DNA of 64,000 nucleotides, taken from positions 52,768 through 116,767 of the forward strand of contig SBLD01000012.1 in the NCBI GenBank assembly GCA_004551485.1, in the 5' to 3' direction. The stretch's first letter is position 1; every line of letters begins with the position of its first letter. This DNA comes from Billgrantia azerbaijanica. GTDB taxonomy: Bacteria; Pseudomonadota; Gammaproteobacteria; Pseudomonadales; Halomonadaceae. Shown in pieces: positions 9,616-18,791 of this stretch. Under the pieces are notes generated by a model. The model was not told the DNA's origin. It did not search any database and saw nothing but the letters and a program-made list of their open reading frames with translations. The translations under genes were made by a program, and so were the position numbers.

Positions 9616-10797
9616 ATGACCATTGCTGACCGCTGGCTGCTGCCCGACGGCATGGACGAAGTGCTGCCGCCCCAGGCGAGCCGCATGGAGGAGCTGCGTC
9701 GTGCGCTGCTCGATCTCTACTACCGCTGGGGCTACGACCAGGTGATGCCGCCGCCGGTGGAGTTCCTCGACTCGCTGCTGACCGGCACCGGCAGCGACCT
9801 CGATCTGCAGACCTTCAAGCTCACCGACCAGGCCACCGGCCGCCTGATGGGCGCGAGCGCCGACGTCACCCCCCAGGTAGCGCGCATGGACGCCCACTCC
9901 ATGCGCCACCAGGGCCCGGCTCGCCTGTGCTACTGCACCAACGTGCTGCGTGCCAAGGCGGACTCGCAGCAGGGCAGCCGGAGCCCGGTGCAGGTGGGTG
10001 TGGAGCTGTTCGGCCATGCCGGTCCGGAGGCGGACCTGGAGATCCTGCGCCTGGCGCTGGCGAGCCTCGACGCGGCAGGCGCCGGCGAGATCCACCTGGC
10101 GCTGGGTCACATCGGCATCTACCGCAGCCTGGTGCAGGCGGCCGAGCTCGATAGCGACCAGGAGCGCGCCCTCTTCGAGGCCCTGGCGCTGAAGTCGCCG
10201 AGCGCGCTGGCCGCCGAGGTGGCGGCCAGCGTCCGCGACCCGGCGCTGGCGGCCATGCTCGAGCGCCTGGGCACCCTGCACGGCGGGCCCGAGGTGCTCG
10301 ACGCGGCGCGCGATGCCTTCGCCGGGGCGCCGGCGGCGGTGGGCGAGGCGCTGGCGCGGCTGCGTGCCCTGCATCAGGGCGTGGCGGTGGAGCACCCCGA
10401 GGTGGAACTCTACTTCGACCTGGCCGAGCTGCGCGGCTACCGTTACCACACCGGCATGATGTTCGCCGCCTTCGTGCCCGGCTATGGCCAGGCCCTGGCC
10501 AAGGGGGGGCGCTATGATGATACCGGGCGTGCCTTCGGCCGCGCGCGGCCGGCCACGGGCTTCTCCATGGACCTCAAGCTGCTCGCCACCCTGGGGGAGC
10601 ACGAGCCGCCCCGCGACGGCGTCTGGGCGCCGGCCGAGGGCGAGGGCGTGGCCGAGGCGATCGCAGCACTGCGCCACCGCGGCGAGCGCGTCGTCCAGGC
10701 GCTGCCCGGCCAGACCACCGGCCCCGAGGCGCACCGCTGTCGCCGTGAGTTGGTGTGGCGCGACGGCGAGTGGCAGCTCGCCGACCTGGACGGCTGA
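9616..10797 (+). CDS. hisZ: ATP phosphoribosyltransferase regulatory subunit HisZ
   Basis: HisZ is a catalytically dead histidyl-tRNA-synthetase paralogue that partners the short form of HisG in the first step of histidine biosynthesis. The 393-residue product begins WLLPDGMDEVLPPQASRMEELRRALLDLYYRWGYDQVMPPPVEFLDSL-like HisZ sequence and has TDQATGRLMGASADVTPQVAR in motif 2, but lacks the anticodon-binding domain of true HisRS. Its presence implies a short HisG elsewhere in the genome. It sits immediately before purA, as in Pseudomonas and relatives. The frame is open upstream through the terminator region, but the start at 9616 matches the family. Confidence 0.93.
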   Translation: MTIADRWLLPDGMDEVLPPQASRMEELRRALLDLYYRWGYDQVMPPPVEFLDSLLTGTGSDLDLQTFKLTDQATGRLMGASADVTPQVARMDAHSMRHQGPARLCYCTNVLRAKADSQQGSRSPVQVGVELFGHAGPEADLEILRLALASLDAAGAGEIHLALGHIGIYRSLVQAAELDSDQERALFEALALKSPSALAAEVAASVRDPALAAMLERLGTLHGGPEVLDAARDAFAGAPAAVGEALARLRALHQGVAVEHPEVELYFDLAELRGYRYHTGMMFAAFVPGYGQALAKGGRYDDTGRAFGRARPATGFSMDLKLLATLGEHEPPRDGVWAPAEGEGVAEAIAALRHRGERVVQALPGQTTGPEAHRCRRELVWRDGEWQLADLDG

Positions 10798-10808
10798 GCG
10801 TGGCGTGA

Positions 10809-12203
<1,395 letters not shown>

Positions 12204-12252
12204 GCCGGCGTCCCGCGCTGCGGGTTGGTGGCGCGCTTCCATGCGCCCGAAA

Positions 12253-12283
12253 GCAGAAGGCCGGCCCGGTGCCGGCCTTCTGC
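12253..12283. terminator. Strong inverted repeat between convergent purA and the exopolysaccharide operon
   Basis: A 13-bp perfect stem (GCAGAAGGCCGGC / GCCGGCCTTCTGC) encloses a 5-nt loop. It sits 50 nt after the purA stop and 4 nt beyond the stop of the minus-strand Sel1 gene. There is no long T-run, so it may act as a bidirectional terminator or as an mRNA 3' end stabiliser. Confidence 0.7.
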
Positions 12284-12287
12284 CATG

Positions 12288-14987
12288 TCAGCGCGCTTCG
12301 CCGGCGGCCGGCGCCTGGGTCACGGCCGGCGCTTCGGAGAGCAGGTCGTGCAGCGTCTCAAGCGCCACGTCGCTGTCGCTCTCCATCACTTCCTCGAGCC
12401 ACAGCAGCGCCTGTTCGCGGTTGGCGCTCTCCAGGCCGTTGGCGCGCAGGTAGGCCTCGGCCAGCGCCAGCCGGGCGCTCTCGTGCCCCTGATGCGCCGC
12501 ACGCAGCAGGTAGTCGGCGCCGCGGCGCGTGTCCACCGGCAGGTTCTCGCCGCGCAGGTACTCGCGGCCCAGGGTGGCCTGCGCCCCGGTGTGGCCCTGC
12601 TCGGCCGCCTCGGTGAGCAGCGCCACGCCGCGCTTGGTGTCCTGCGGCATACCCCCCTCGCCGCGTACCAGGACACGGCCCAGGGCGGCGCGTGACGTGA
12701 TGTCGCCGCTCTCGGCGGCGCGTGTCAGCCACTTCTCGGCCTCGGTCGGATCGGCGGTCACGCCGGTGCCGTTCAGGTAGGCCTCGCCGAGCAGGCGGGC
12801 GGCGTTCGGGTTGCCGGCTTCGGCGGCCGGTCGCACGTACTCGAGCCCACGCTCGGCGTCGACGGCCACGCCTTGGCCCGCGAGGTAGGCCTCGCCCAGG
12901 GTGAGGCGCGCGCCCTGATGGCCGCCATTGACGGCAGACTGCAGCAGGGTGACGGCTCGCTCGGGCTCGCTGTCGAGCAGCAACCGGCCCAGGTCGGCCT
13001 TTGCACCCGCATGGCCGGCGGCGGCAGCACGCTCCAGCCAGGCCCGGGCATGACCGGTGTTTTGCTGGACGCCCTGGCCGTCGAGGAAGGCGCGTCCCAG
13101 GTCGGCCATGGCGCCGGGGTGGCCGTCCTTGGCCGCCTCAACCAGGGCGCTGATGTCGCCCAGCTCGCCGCGGTCGTGCTGCACGCGTGTCAGTGCCTCC
13201 TCGGCCGAGGCATGCCCCACCTGCTGGGCGCGGGTCAGCCAGCGGGTGGCGGCATCCAGATCGCGCGGCACGCCCTGGCCTTTACGGTAGGCACTGCCCA
13301 GCGCCACCATGGCGTAGCCGTCGCCCGCCTGGGCGGCGCGCACCAGCAGGTCGCGTCCGCGCTCGGGGTCGTCCAGCGGCCCCTCGAGATAGGCTTCGCC
13401 GAGACTCGTCATGGCGGCCAAGTCGCCGGCCGCGACGGCCTCCTCGAGCAGTGCCTCGCCGCGACTGGGCTGGAAGGGGAGGGCGTTGCCGTCCTCCGCG
13501 AGGTAGGCCTCGCCGCGACCGGGCTCGGTGGGCAGGGTGCCGCTGTCCTCCGCGAGGTAGGCCTCGCCGAGCTGGCGCAGCGCGCCGGTCTGGCCGCGAT
13601 CGGCGGCCTCGCGCAGCAGCGTCTCCGCCTTGCGGCCGTCCTGCGGTACGCCGCGCCCGGTCAGGTAGGCGCTCCCCAGCAGCTCCGTGGCCCAGGGGTG
13701 GCCCAGTTCATGGCCGCGCTGCAGGTACTTCACGGCCAGGTAGGGCTGGCTCGGGACGACCTCGTCGTCGAGGTAGACCGAGCCCAGGGCGGCCAGGGCC
13801 AGCGGGTGCTCCTGCTTGGCCGCCGTCTCGAGCAGCTCGATCCCGCGACGCGGGTTGCCGAGCCGCCCCTTGCCCTCGATCATCGCCCGGCCCAGCACCA
13901 CCCGGGCGTCGAGCGAGCCCGCTTCCATGGCCTGGGTGAGCCAGTGGCGCGCCTCGTCGGGCCGCCGCGGGCCGATGTTCGGGTCGAGCAGCGCCCGGCC
14001 GAGATGGGTCATGGCGTCGACATCGCCACGCTTCGCGGCCTCTTGGAGCAGTGGCAGGGCCTCCTGTGGGTTGCTTTCCAGCAGGGCCGCACCGGCCTGC
14101 CCCACGACCTCGTCGTCGCCGGCCTCGACCGCCTGCATCAGCCACTGGCGGTGGCGTTCGGGCTGGTGGCCGAGCAGGCCGTCCGCGGTGTAAAGCGAGG
14201 CGAGGCCGCGCATGGCGTCGGTGTCCCCGGCCTTGGCCCGGGCCTCGAGTGTCTCGGCATAGCGTTGCGAGAAGTCCATGGCGAGCTCCGGCTTCTCGTC
14301 GAGCCAGCCGCCCGGTGAATAAGCCTCGGCCAGCGCCTGCAGGGCTTTCTCATCGCCCGCCTCCGCGGAGAGCCGATAGAGCCGCTGGGCACGCTGCGGA
14401 TCGGCGGCCACGCCCTCGCCGCCCTGCGCCAGCAGCTCGGCGAGCGGGGTGCGGGCTCGCGTGACCCCCTCTTCCAGGGCTTGCTGCATCAGGTGGTAGG
14501 CGAGCACGTCGTTGCGTGCGACGCCCTCGCCCTCGCGGTAGAGCCGGGCGAGCTTGAGCGAGGCGTTGCCGAGCACCGACGAGGGTTTCTCGAGCGCCTT
14601 GCCATAGAGGCGGGCGGCCTCGGCGGGGTCGCGCTCGACGCCGGTGCCGTCCTCGTAGAGCTGGGCCATCTCGTAGAAGGCGGGAGGCACATAGAACGCC
14701 ATCAGGGCATCGAGGCGGTCGATGGCCTCGTCGTAGCGTCCCTCCTTGATGAGCTCCCGGCTGTGGCTGATCGTGTCCCAGTCACTGCCGTCGATCTCGG
14801 CCTCGACACCCCCGTCGAACCAGTCGGCATACTTGGCCGGCACGCCCTGGGTGGAGCCGGGGCTGCCCGAGGGTGGGTTCTGGCTCTGGACCGCACAGCC
14901 GGCCAGCCCCACCAGCCCGACCAGCAGCAAGGCGGCGGTCAGGGGATGGCGGCGAGGGGGGGTAAAGGAGGGTATCTGCGTCGTCAT
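12288..14987 (-). CDS. Giant Sel1-repeat lipoprotein of the exopolysaccharide operon (AlgK-like)
   Basis: The 899-residue product has a type II signal peptide (hydrophobic LTAALLLVGLVGLAGC, lipid cysteine at about residue 31) and is then almost entirely built of Sel1/TPR-like repeats of about 36 residues (pattern LGxAYLxGxGVxxDxxxAxxWLxxAAxxGxxxA), roughly twenty in all. In alginate systems the outer-membrane lipoprotein AlgK has the same architecture and scaffolds the export complex, but is only about 450-480 residues, so this protein is about twice as long. Two 18-residue units (GEAYLAEDSGTLPTEPGR and GEAYLAEDGNALPFQPSR) are a recent in-frame tandem duplication. The start has a GAGAGG ribosome site. 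It is the last gene of the operon, 36 nt after the PL5 lyase. The AlgK analogy is inferred from architecture and position. Confidence 0.8.
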   Translation of the reverse strand: MTTQIPSFTPPRRHPLTAALLLVGLVGLAGCAVQSQNPPSGSPGSTQGVPAKYADWFDGGVEAEIDGSDWDTISHSRELIKEGRYDEAIDRLDALMAFYVPPAFYEMAQLYEDGTGVERDPAEAARLYGKALEKPSSVLGNASLKLARLYREGEGVARNDVLAYHLMQQALEEGVTRARTPLAELLAQGGEGVAADPQRAQRLYRLSAEAGDEKALQALAEAYSPGGWLDEKPELAMDFSQRYAETLEARAKAGDTDAMRGLASLYTADGLLGHQPERHRQWLMQAVEAGDDEVVGQAGAALLESNPQEALPLLQEAAKRGDVDAMTHLGRALLDPNIGPRRPDEARHWLTQAMEAGSLDARVVLGRAMIEGKGRLGNPRRGIELLETAAKQEHPLALAALGSVYLDDEVVPSQPYLAVKYLQRGHELGHPWATELLGSAYLTGRGVPQDGRKAETLLREAADRGQTGALRQLGEAYLAEDSGTLPTEPGRGEAYLAEDGNALPFQPSRGEALLEEAVAAGDLAAMTSLGEAYLEGPLDDPERGRDLLVRAAQAGDGYAMVALGSAYRKGQGVPRDLDAATRWLTRAQQVGHASAEEALTRVQHDRGELGDISALVEAAKDGHPGAMADLGRAFLDGQGVQQNTGHARAWLERAAAAGHAGAKADLGRLLLDSEPERAVTLLQSAVNGGHQGARLTLGEAYLAGQGVAVDAERGLEYVRPAAEAGNPNAARLLGEAYLNGTGVTADPTEAEKWLTRAAESGDITSRAALGRVLVRGEGGMPQDTKRGVALLTEAAEQGHTGAQATLGREYLRGENLPVDTRRGADYLLRAAHQGHESARLALAEAYLRANGLESANREQALLWLEEVMESDSDVALETLHDLLSEAPAVTQAPAAGEAR

Positions 14988-15023
14988 GGGGTGACCTCTC
15001 GGGTGGATGGAGCGCCGCGGTGT

Positions 15024-16265
15024 TCACTGCTGGCCGAGGCCGCGGAAGGCCTCGGTCTGTCGCCGCTCCTCGTCCTGCACGATGTGTCGCTGAGCGTTCG
15101 GCGGCATGAAGTAGAGCGTGATGAAGCCGCCGGCACTGCGGTTGTAGAGAGGGCGGTGGCGGTTCAGGAAGTCGGCGACCCGCGGATGGTCGAAATGGGT
15201 CAGGTAGATCTCCATCCAGGTGAAGTACTGGGGATCCTTGAGAAAGCCCATGTACTGTTCCAACGGTGCGTAGTCGCCGAGGGCCGCCGGGTCATCGAGG
15301 ATCTTGAACAGGAAGTCGACGGCGTCGTGGATGGTGTGGCCCTCGATCTCCAGGTCGAAGATGTCATAGCCCTGGCGGGCGATGACCTGCATGTTGGTCA
15401 CCAGGTAGAGGATGCCGTAGTTCTGGTAGTGGGTGGCACGGCGGCCGCGGGCCACCTCCAGCGGGAAGGCGCCCTCGTCGGTCATGTCGTGCAGCGCGGA
15501 GTAAATGGCGCTGACGCCGAAGCGGAACAGCTCGTCGTCCTCGGTGAGCACGCCGACCATGCTGGCGTAGAGGGCGCGCCGGTAGAAATGGTTGTTGCAG
15601 CAGCTGTTGCCCTCCTGCCCGGTAATGGAGGAGTGCCGGTGGGCCAGGCCGTTGAGCCAGCTCTCGACGCGCTCCCGCTCCTCGGCCAACCCCTCCACGT
15701 GGGGGCGCACGGTGGCGTAGGCCATGGCGGCGGCGAACAGCATCGATTCGGTGGCGAACCAAGCCTGGGGCTGCATCGGATCGTAGTGGAAGTCGGTGAG
15801 CGCCTCGGCCTGGGCCCAGTGGTCCAGGTAGCGCACCAGGCACTCGGCGTAGTAGGCGTCGCCGCTGGCGACGAAGGCACCGGCCAGCTCCGAGACGCTG
15901 TCCTCGAAGCGGAACAGCGGCTCGGAGGCCAGCTCCCACTCCTCCGGATTGGGGTAGTAGCCCGGGATCCGGACCCGGGTGGTGATGGGCTCGTACGCCA
16001 ACTGCTGCTCACAGCTCGGCCCCTGGGAGAGCTGGTCGATCTCCTGCAGCAGGATGGCGTTGTCGGTCCCGTCGAGCAGCGCCATGCGGGAGGCAACGTC
16101 GAAGTAGCCGGCATCGGGATCGGTGACGCGATACTCGGAGAGGTCCAGCGCCCGGCGTTCCTTCAGGGTCATGATCTCCTGGGCCGTGGCCAGGCTCGAC
16201 AGTCCGGCCAGCACGAGAGTCAGCGCCGCGTTGACCAACAAGCCGCACGGACGGGTAAGGGGCAT
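15024..16265 (-). CDS. Polyuronate (alginate-type) lyase, PL5 family, secreted
   Basis: The 413-residue product has a signal peptide (about 1-28, cleavage after ATA) and the all-alpha alginate-lyase fold (Alginate_lyase family, AlgL-like). The catalytic set is visible: Asn225-His226 in SCCNNHFYRR and Arg273...Tyr280 in ARGRRATHYQNYG. The spacing (His to Arg 47, His to Tyr 54) equals that known for Sphingomonas A1-III (Asn191, His192, Arg239, Tyr246), so the enzyme is probably active. In alginate producers AlgL clears polymer from the periplasm; PL5 members acting on polyglucuronate are also known (Stenotrophomonas Smlt1473). It lies between the PL14 lyase (26 nt) and the Sel1 lipoprotein. Substrate is not certain. 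Confidence 0.85.
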   Translation of the reverse strand: MPLTRPCGLLVNAALTLVLAGLSSLATAQEIMTLKERRALDLSEYRVTDPDAGYFDVASRMALLDGTDNAILLQEIDQLSQGPSCEQQLAYEPITTRVRIPGYYPNPEEWELASEPLFRFEDSVSELAGAFVASGDAYYAECLVRYLDHWAQAEALTDFHYDPMQPQAWFATESMLFAAAMAYATVRPHVEGLAEERERVESWLNGLAHRHSSITGQEGNSCCNNHFYRRALYASMVGVLTEDDELFRFGVSAIYSALHDMTDEGAFPLEVARGRRATHYQNYGILYLVTNMQVIARQGYDIFDLEIEGHTIHDAVDFLFKILDDPAALGDYAPLEQYMGFLKDPQYFTWMEIYLTHFDHPRVADFLNRHRPLYNRSAGGFITLYFMPPNAQRHIVQDEERRQTEAFRGLGQQ

Positions 16266-16291
16266 GGCAGTTCCTCGTGATGGTGAAGGTG

Positions 16292-17179
16292 TCAGGGGGC
16301 CGGGGCAAAGATACGGAAGTCGGCGAAATCGGCGTGCTGGTCACGGGGCGAGCGCCAACCCTTGCCGGTGCCGCCGAAGAAGGTGGAGAACATCAGGCCG
16401 TCGATGGTCAGCTCGGGCGTGGTGCGATAGACGATGCCACGCTGCTCGAGCACCGGGCGACCATCGATCCACAGCCGTGCCACGCCGTTGGCTTCCCCCG
16501 GGTCGTTGAGCAGGAGTTCCTGCTCGACGGTCACCCACTCGCCGCTGGGAAAGGTCCAGGCGCCGCGGCCCACCGAGGTGCCTTCATGGTCGACCACGTA
16601 CTCGTAGAGTTCGCCCTGGCCGTCCTCGCGCCACATCAGGCGCATGGAGAAGCCGTTCTTGCCGTTGGCGGTTTCGCCGCCGGAGGGCGCCTTGCCGCCG
16701 TAGAGACCGGGCAGCTTGCCGCCGCGCACGAAGTCGAAGCCGGACTCGAAGCGCACCCGGTACTGCAGGCAGGCGCTTTCGGCGCCGTGGAGGGCCGCGG
16801 GACTGGCGTAGAAACCGGCACCGCCGCCGCGCTTGTCGCTGGGCGAGGAGCTGCCCTCTGGGTAGCGTACGCGCAGTGCCGGCTTGCCGAGGTCCGAAGC
16901 CGAGGCGGTGAGCACCTCGACGTTGGTGTCGGTGCCCCAGTGGCGCTTCGTATCGAATCCCTTGCGGATCGCGGCATGCGCTTTTCCGGCATCGCTGGCG
17001 GGTTGCCAGGCGGTGACCAGGGGATAGCGCTCGGAACAGGCCGAGACGCTCGGGACGCCGAGCGTTTCGGGGTCGATCTCGTCGGCCGCGAGGGCCCCGG
17101 CCGGCGGGGCGGTGCAAAGGGCCACCAGGATGGCGGCGTAACGGTGGCGACGCCCTGCGCCGCGGGTCATATCAACCAT
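16292..17179 (-). CDS. Secreted polysaccharide lyase, PL14-like
   Basis: The 295-residue product has a signal peptide (hydrophobic YAAILVALCTAPPAGALAA) and a beta-jelly-roll lyase domain with the hallmark GGKLPGLYGG (residues 153-162), preceded by GGGAGFY (118-124) and followed by FSMRLMWREDGQGELYEYV. I recognise this as the bacterial branch of PL14. CAZy PL14 contains alginate lyases and beta-1,4-glucuronan lyases, both polyuronate-cleaving. Three in-frame ATGs (17188, 17179, 17170) are possible; 17179 has the best spaced GGAGG site. It overlaps the alg44-like stop by 8 nt, so it is translationally coupled. Having this and a PL5 lyase in one biosynthesis operon is unusual. Confidence 0.75.
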   Translation of the reverse strand: MVDMTRGAGRRHRYAAILVALCTAPPAGALAADEIDPETLGVPSVSACSERYPLVTAWQPASDAGKAHAAIRKGFDTKRHWGTDTNVEVLTASASDLGKPALRVRYPEGSSSPSDKRGGGAGFYASPAALHGAESACLQYRVRFESGFDFVRGGKLPGLYGGKAPSGGETANGKNGFSMRLMWREDGQGELYEYVVDHEGTSVGRGAWTFPSGEWVTVEQELLLNDPGEANGVARLWIDGRPVLEQRGIVYRTTPELTIDGLMFSTFFGGTGKGWRSPRDQHADFADFRIFAPAP

Positions 17180-18791
17180 TGATGTCATCCTCCTCCATGG
17201 CTGCGCGATAGATGCTGTCGCCGAGCTGGATCACGGCACGCATGCCCTGCCAGATCCACTCGGCGGTGGCGCCGAGCAGCGGGGCCTCGGTGAAGCGCAC
17301 GTCTACGGGCTGCCCGACGCTGTCGGCCGGGAGGTCCTTTTCGGGCACCAGCAGCACGCTGGCCACGTTCTGCTGCTGGCGCACCCAGCGGGGGAAGCCG
17401 GCGCGCGGCTGGCGCTCCACATCCAGGGCGACGTTGCGCACCCGTGCGCGAATCGGCTCGGACGCGTTGGGCAGGGCGATGTAGGCTTGCTGGTCGGGCT
17501 CGATGCGGCCGATGTCGTCCATGTGCACCAGGGCCTCGACCATGACGTCGTCCTCGCCGGTGCGAATCAGCGTCATGATGCGCTCGCCCTCGTTGATGTA
17601 GGTGCCGTCGGAACTGCTCAGCGCCCAGGCCACCAGGCAGTCGCAGGGGCTGTAGATCTCGTTGCTGGCCTGGCGCGCCTCCAGCGCGGTGACGCGGGAG
17701 CTCTCGTAGTCGCGGGCCGTCTCGAACTGGTCGATGCGCGCCCGCGCGATCTCGGGCGACACCGACTCGAAGGTGAGGGTGTCGCCGCTGGCCGGCTGGG
17801 CCGAGTTGGCCAGGCTCACCTCGCGGCTGCCCGATGCCAGGTGCTCCTGCAGGTTCTCGATCAGGCGGTTGTTGTAGCGCTGGGCGGCGTTGGCCAGGAT
17901 AAGGTCCGACTCCAGCTCGCTGTCCACGACGCGGGTGAGCGCCTGGTCGCGCTCGACGCGGTCGCCGGCCTGGAGTTCGTGGGCGGCGAGGATGCCGGGG
18001 CCGGGGGCGCGGATGTCGATGCGTGGCGCAGTGACGGCAGCGAAGCTCGGCTCGATGAGCATGAAGTTGCGGTAGGCGGTGGCGGCGGACACCAGGGCCA
18101 GCACGCCGATCGCCGCGAACAGCGCGATGTAACGGCCGCGTGGCTTGGGCGGGCGTGAGGGCGACTGCGGCACGCTCTGGTGCTGGTGGCGCTTGCGCGG
18201 CGTTTGCGGATCCTCTCCGGCCATCAGCCCGTCGATGTCGACGGAGCGGCCACTGAGGCAGCTGCGAATGACCTGGCGCAGCAGCTCGCGGTGCTGCGGT
18301 TCGATGTCGGTGATTTCGAAGCCCACCGTGTAGCCCGCCCCGTTGGAGCGCGGCGTGGCGTGCCGGCAGGCGGCACGCAGCGGCACGATCAGCTCCGTGG
18401 CCCCGGCCGTCAGCAGCAGCGAGGCCGCCACCGTCTCGTCGGGCCGAAAGGGATGCTGGCTGTACAGGGCAAAGCCCCCGAGCGAGACGTCGGCGCCGGG
18501 ATAGGGCGCCTGATGGACGTCCAGGCGGACCTGGAAAGGCGGTGTGACGCGGATGTAGCGCCGTTCGTCGCGACGCTCGTGGGCCAGCCGGTTGGCGTGC
18601 ACCTGGCGTTCGGCATCGCCGCCGCGGGGCTGGAGCGGAGGTTCGTGCCCAGGTGGGGTGCCCAGGGTCGGCTCGTCCTGGCGTTCGGCGTCGCCGCTCC
18701 GGGGCTGAGGCGGAGGTTCGCGCCCGGGCGGGGTGCCCAGGGTCGGCTCGTGTCGATTGTGGTCGTTGATGGGTGGAAAGTGATCAGCCAT
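17172..18791 (-). CDS. Alg44-like exopolysaccharide co-polymerase with PilZ (c-di-GMP) domain
   Basis: The 539-residue inner-membrane protein has, in order: a disordered N-terminus with a 25-residue tandem duplication (residues 15-39 and 40-64); a cytoplasmic PilZ domain with RxxxR motifs around residues 73-81 and DVSLGG at 101-106 (the D/NxSxxG half of the c-di-GMP site); a single membrane helix at about 221-240; and an HlyD-like periplasmic adaptor (about 250-510) with a coiled-coil hairpin. This is the Alg44 layout, in which c-di-GMP binding switches on the partner synthase Alg8. The start at 18791 overlaps the synthase stop by 8 nt, so the pair is coupled. Pseudomonas Alg44 is about 389 residues; the excess here is mostly the N-terminal extension and linkers. 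Confidence 0.87.
   Translation of the reverse strand: MADHFPPINDHNRHEPTLGTPPGREPPPQPRSGDAERQDEPTLGTPPGHEPPLQPRGGDAERQVHANRLAHERRDERRYIRVTPPFQVRLDVHQAPYPGADVSLGGFALYSQHPFRPDETVAASLLLTAGATELIVPLRAACRHATPRSNGAGYTVGFEITDIEPQHRELLRQVIRSCLSGRSVDIDGLMAGEDPQTPRKRHQHQSVPQSPSRPPKPRGRYIALFAAIGVLALVSAATAYRNFMLIEPSFAAVTAPRIDIRAPGPGILAAHELQAGDRVERDQALTRVVDSELESDLILANAAQRYNNRLIENLQEHLASGSREVSLANSAQPASGDTLTFESVSPEIARARIDQFETARDYESSRVTALEARQASNEIYSPCDCLVAWALSSSDGTYINEGERIMTLIRTGEDDVMVEALVHMDDIGRIEPDQQAYIALPNASEPIRARVRNVALDVERQPRAGFPRWVRQQQNVASVLLVPEKDLPADSVGQPVDVRFTEAPLLGATAEWIWQGMRAVIQLGDSIYRAAMEEDDING

Noticed and set aside
14481-16280. Plus-strand open frame opposite the Sel1 and PL5 genes
   Set aside because: Shadow of well-supported minus-strand genes with signal peptides and catalytic motifs; no recognisable domain.
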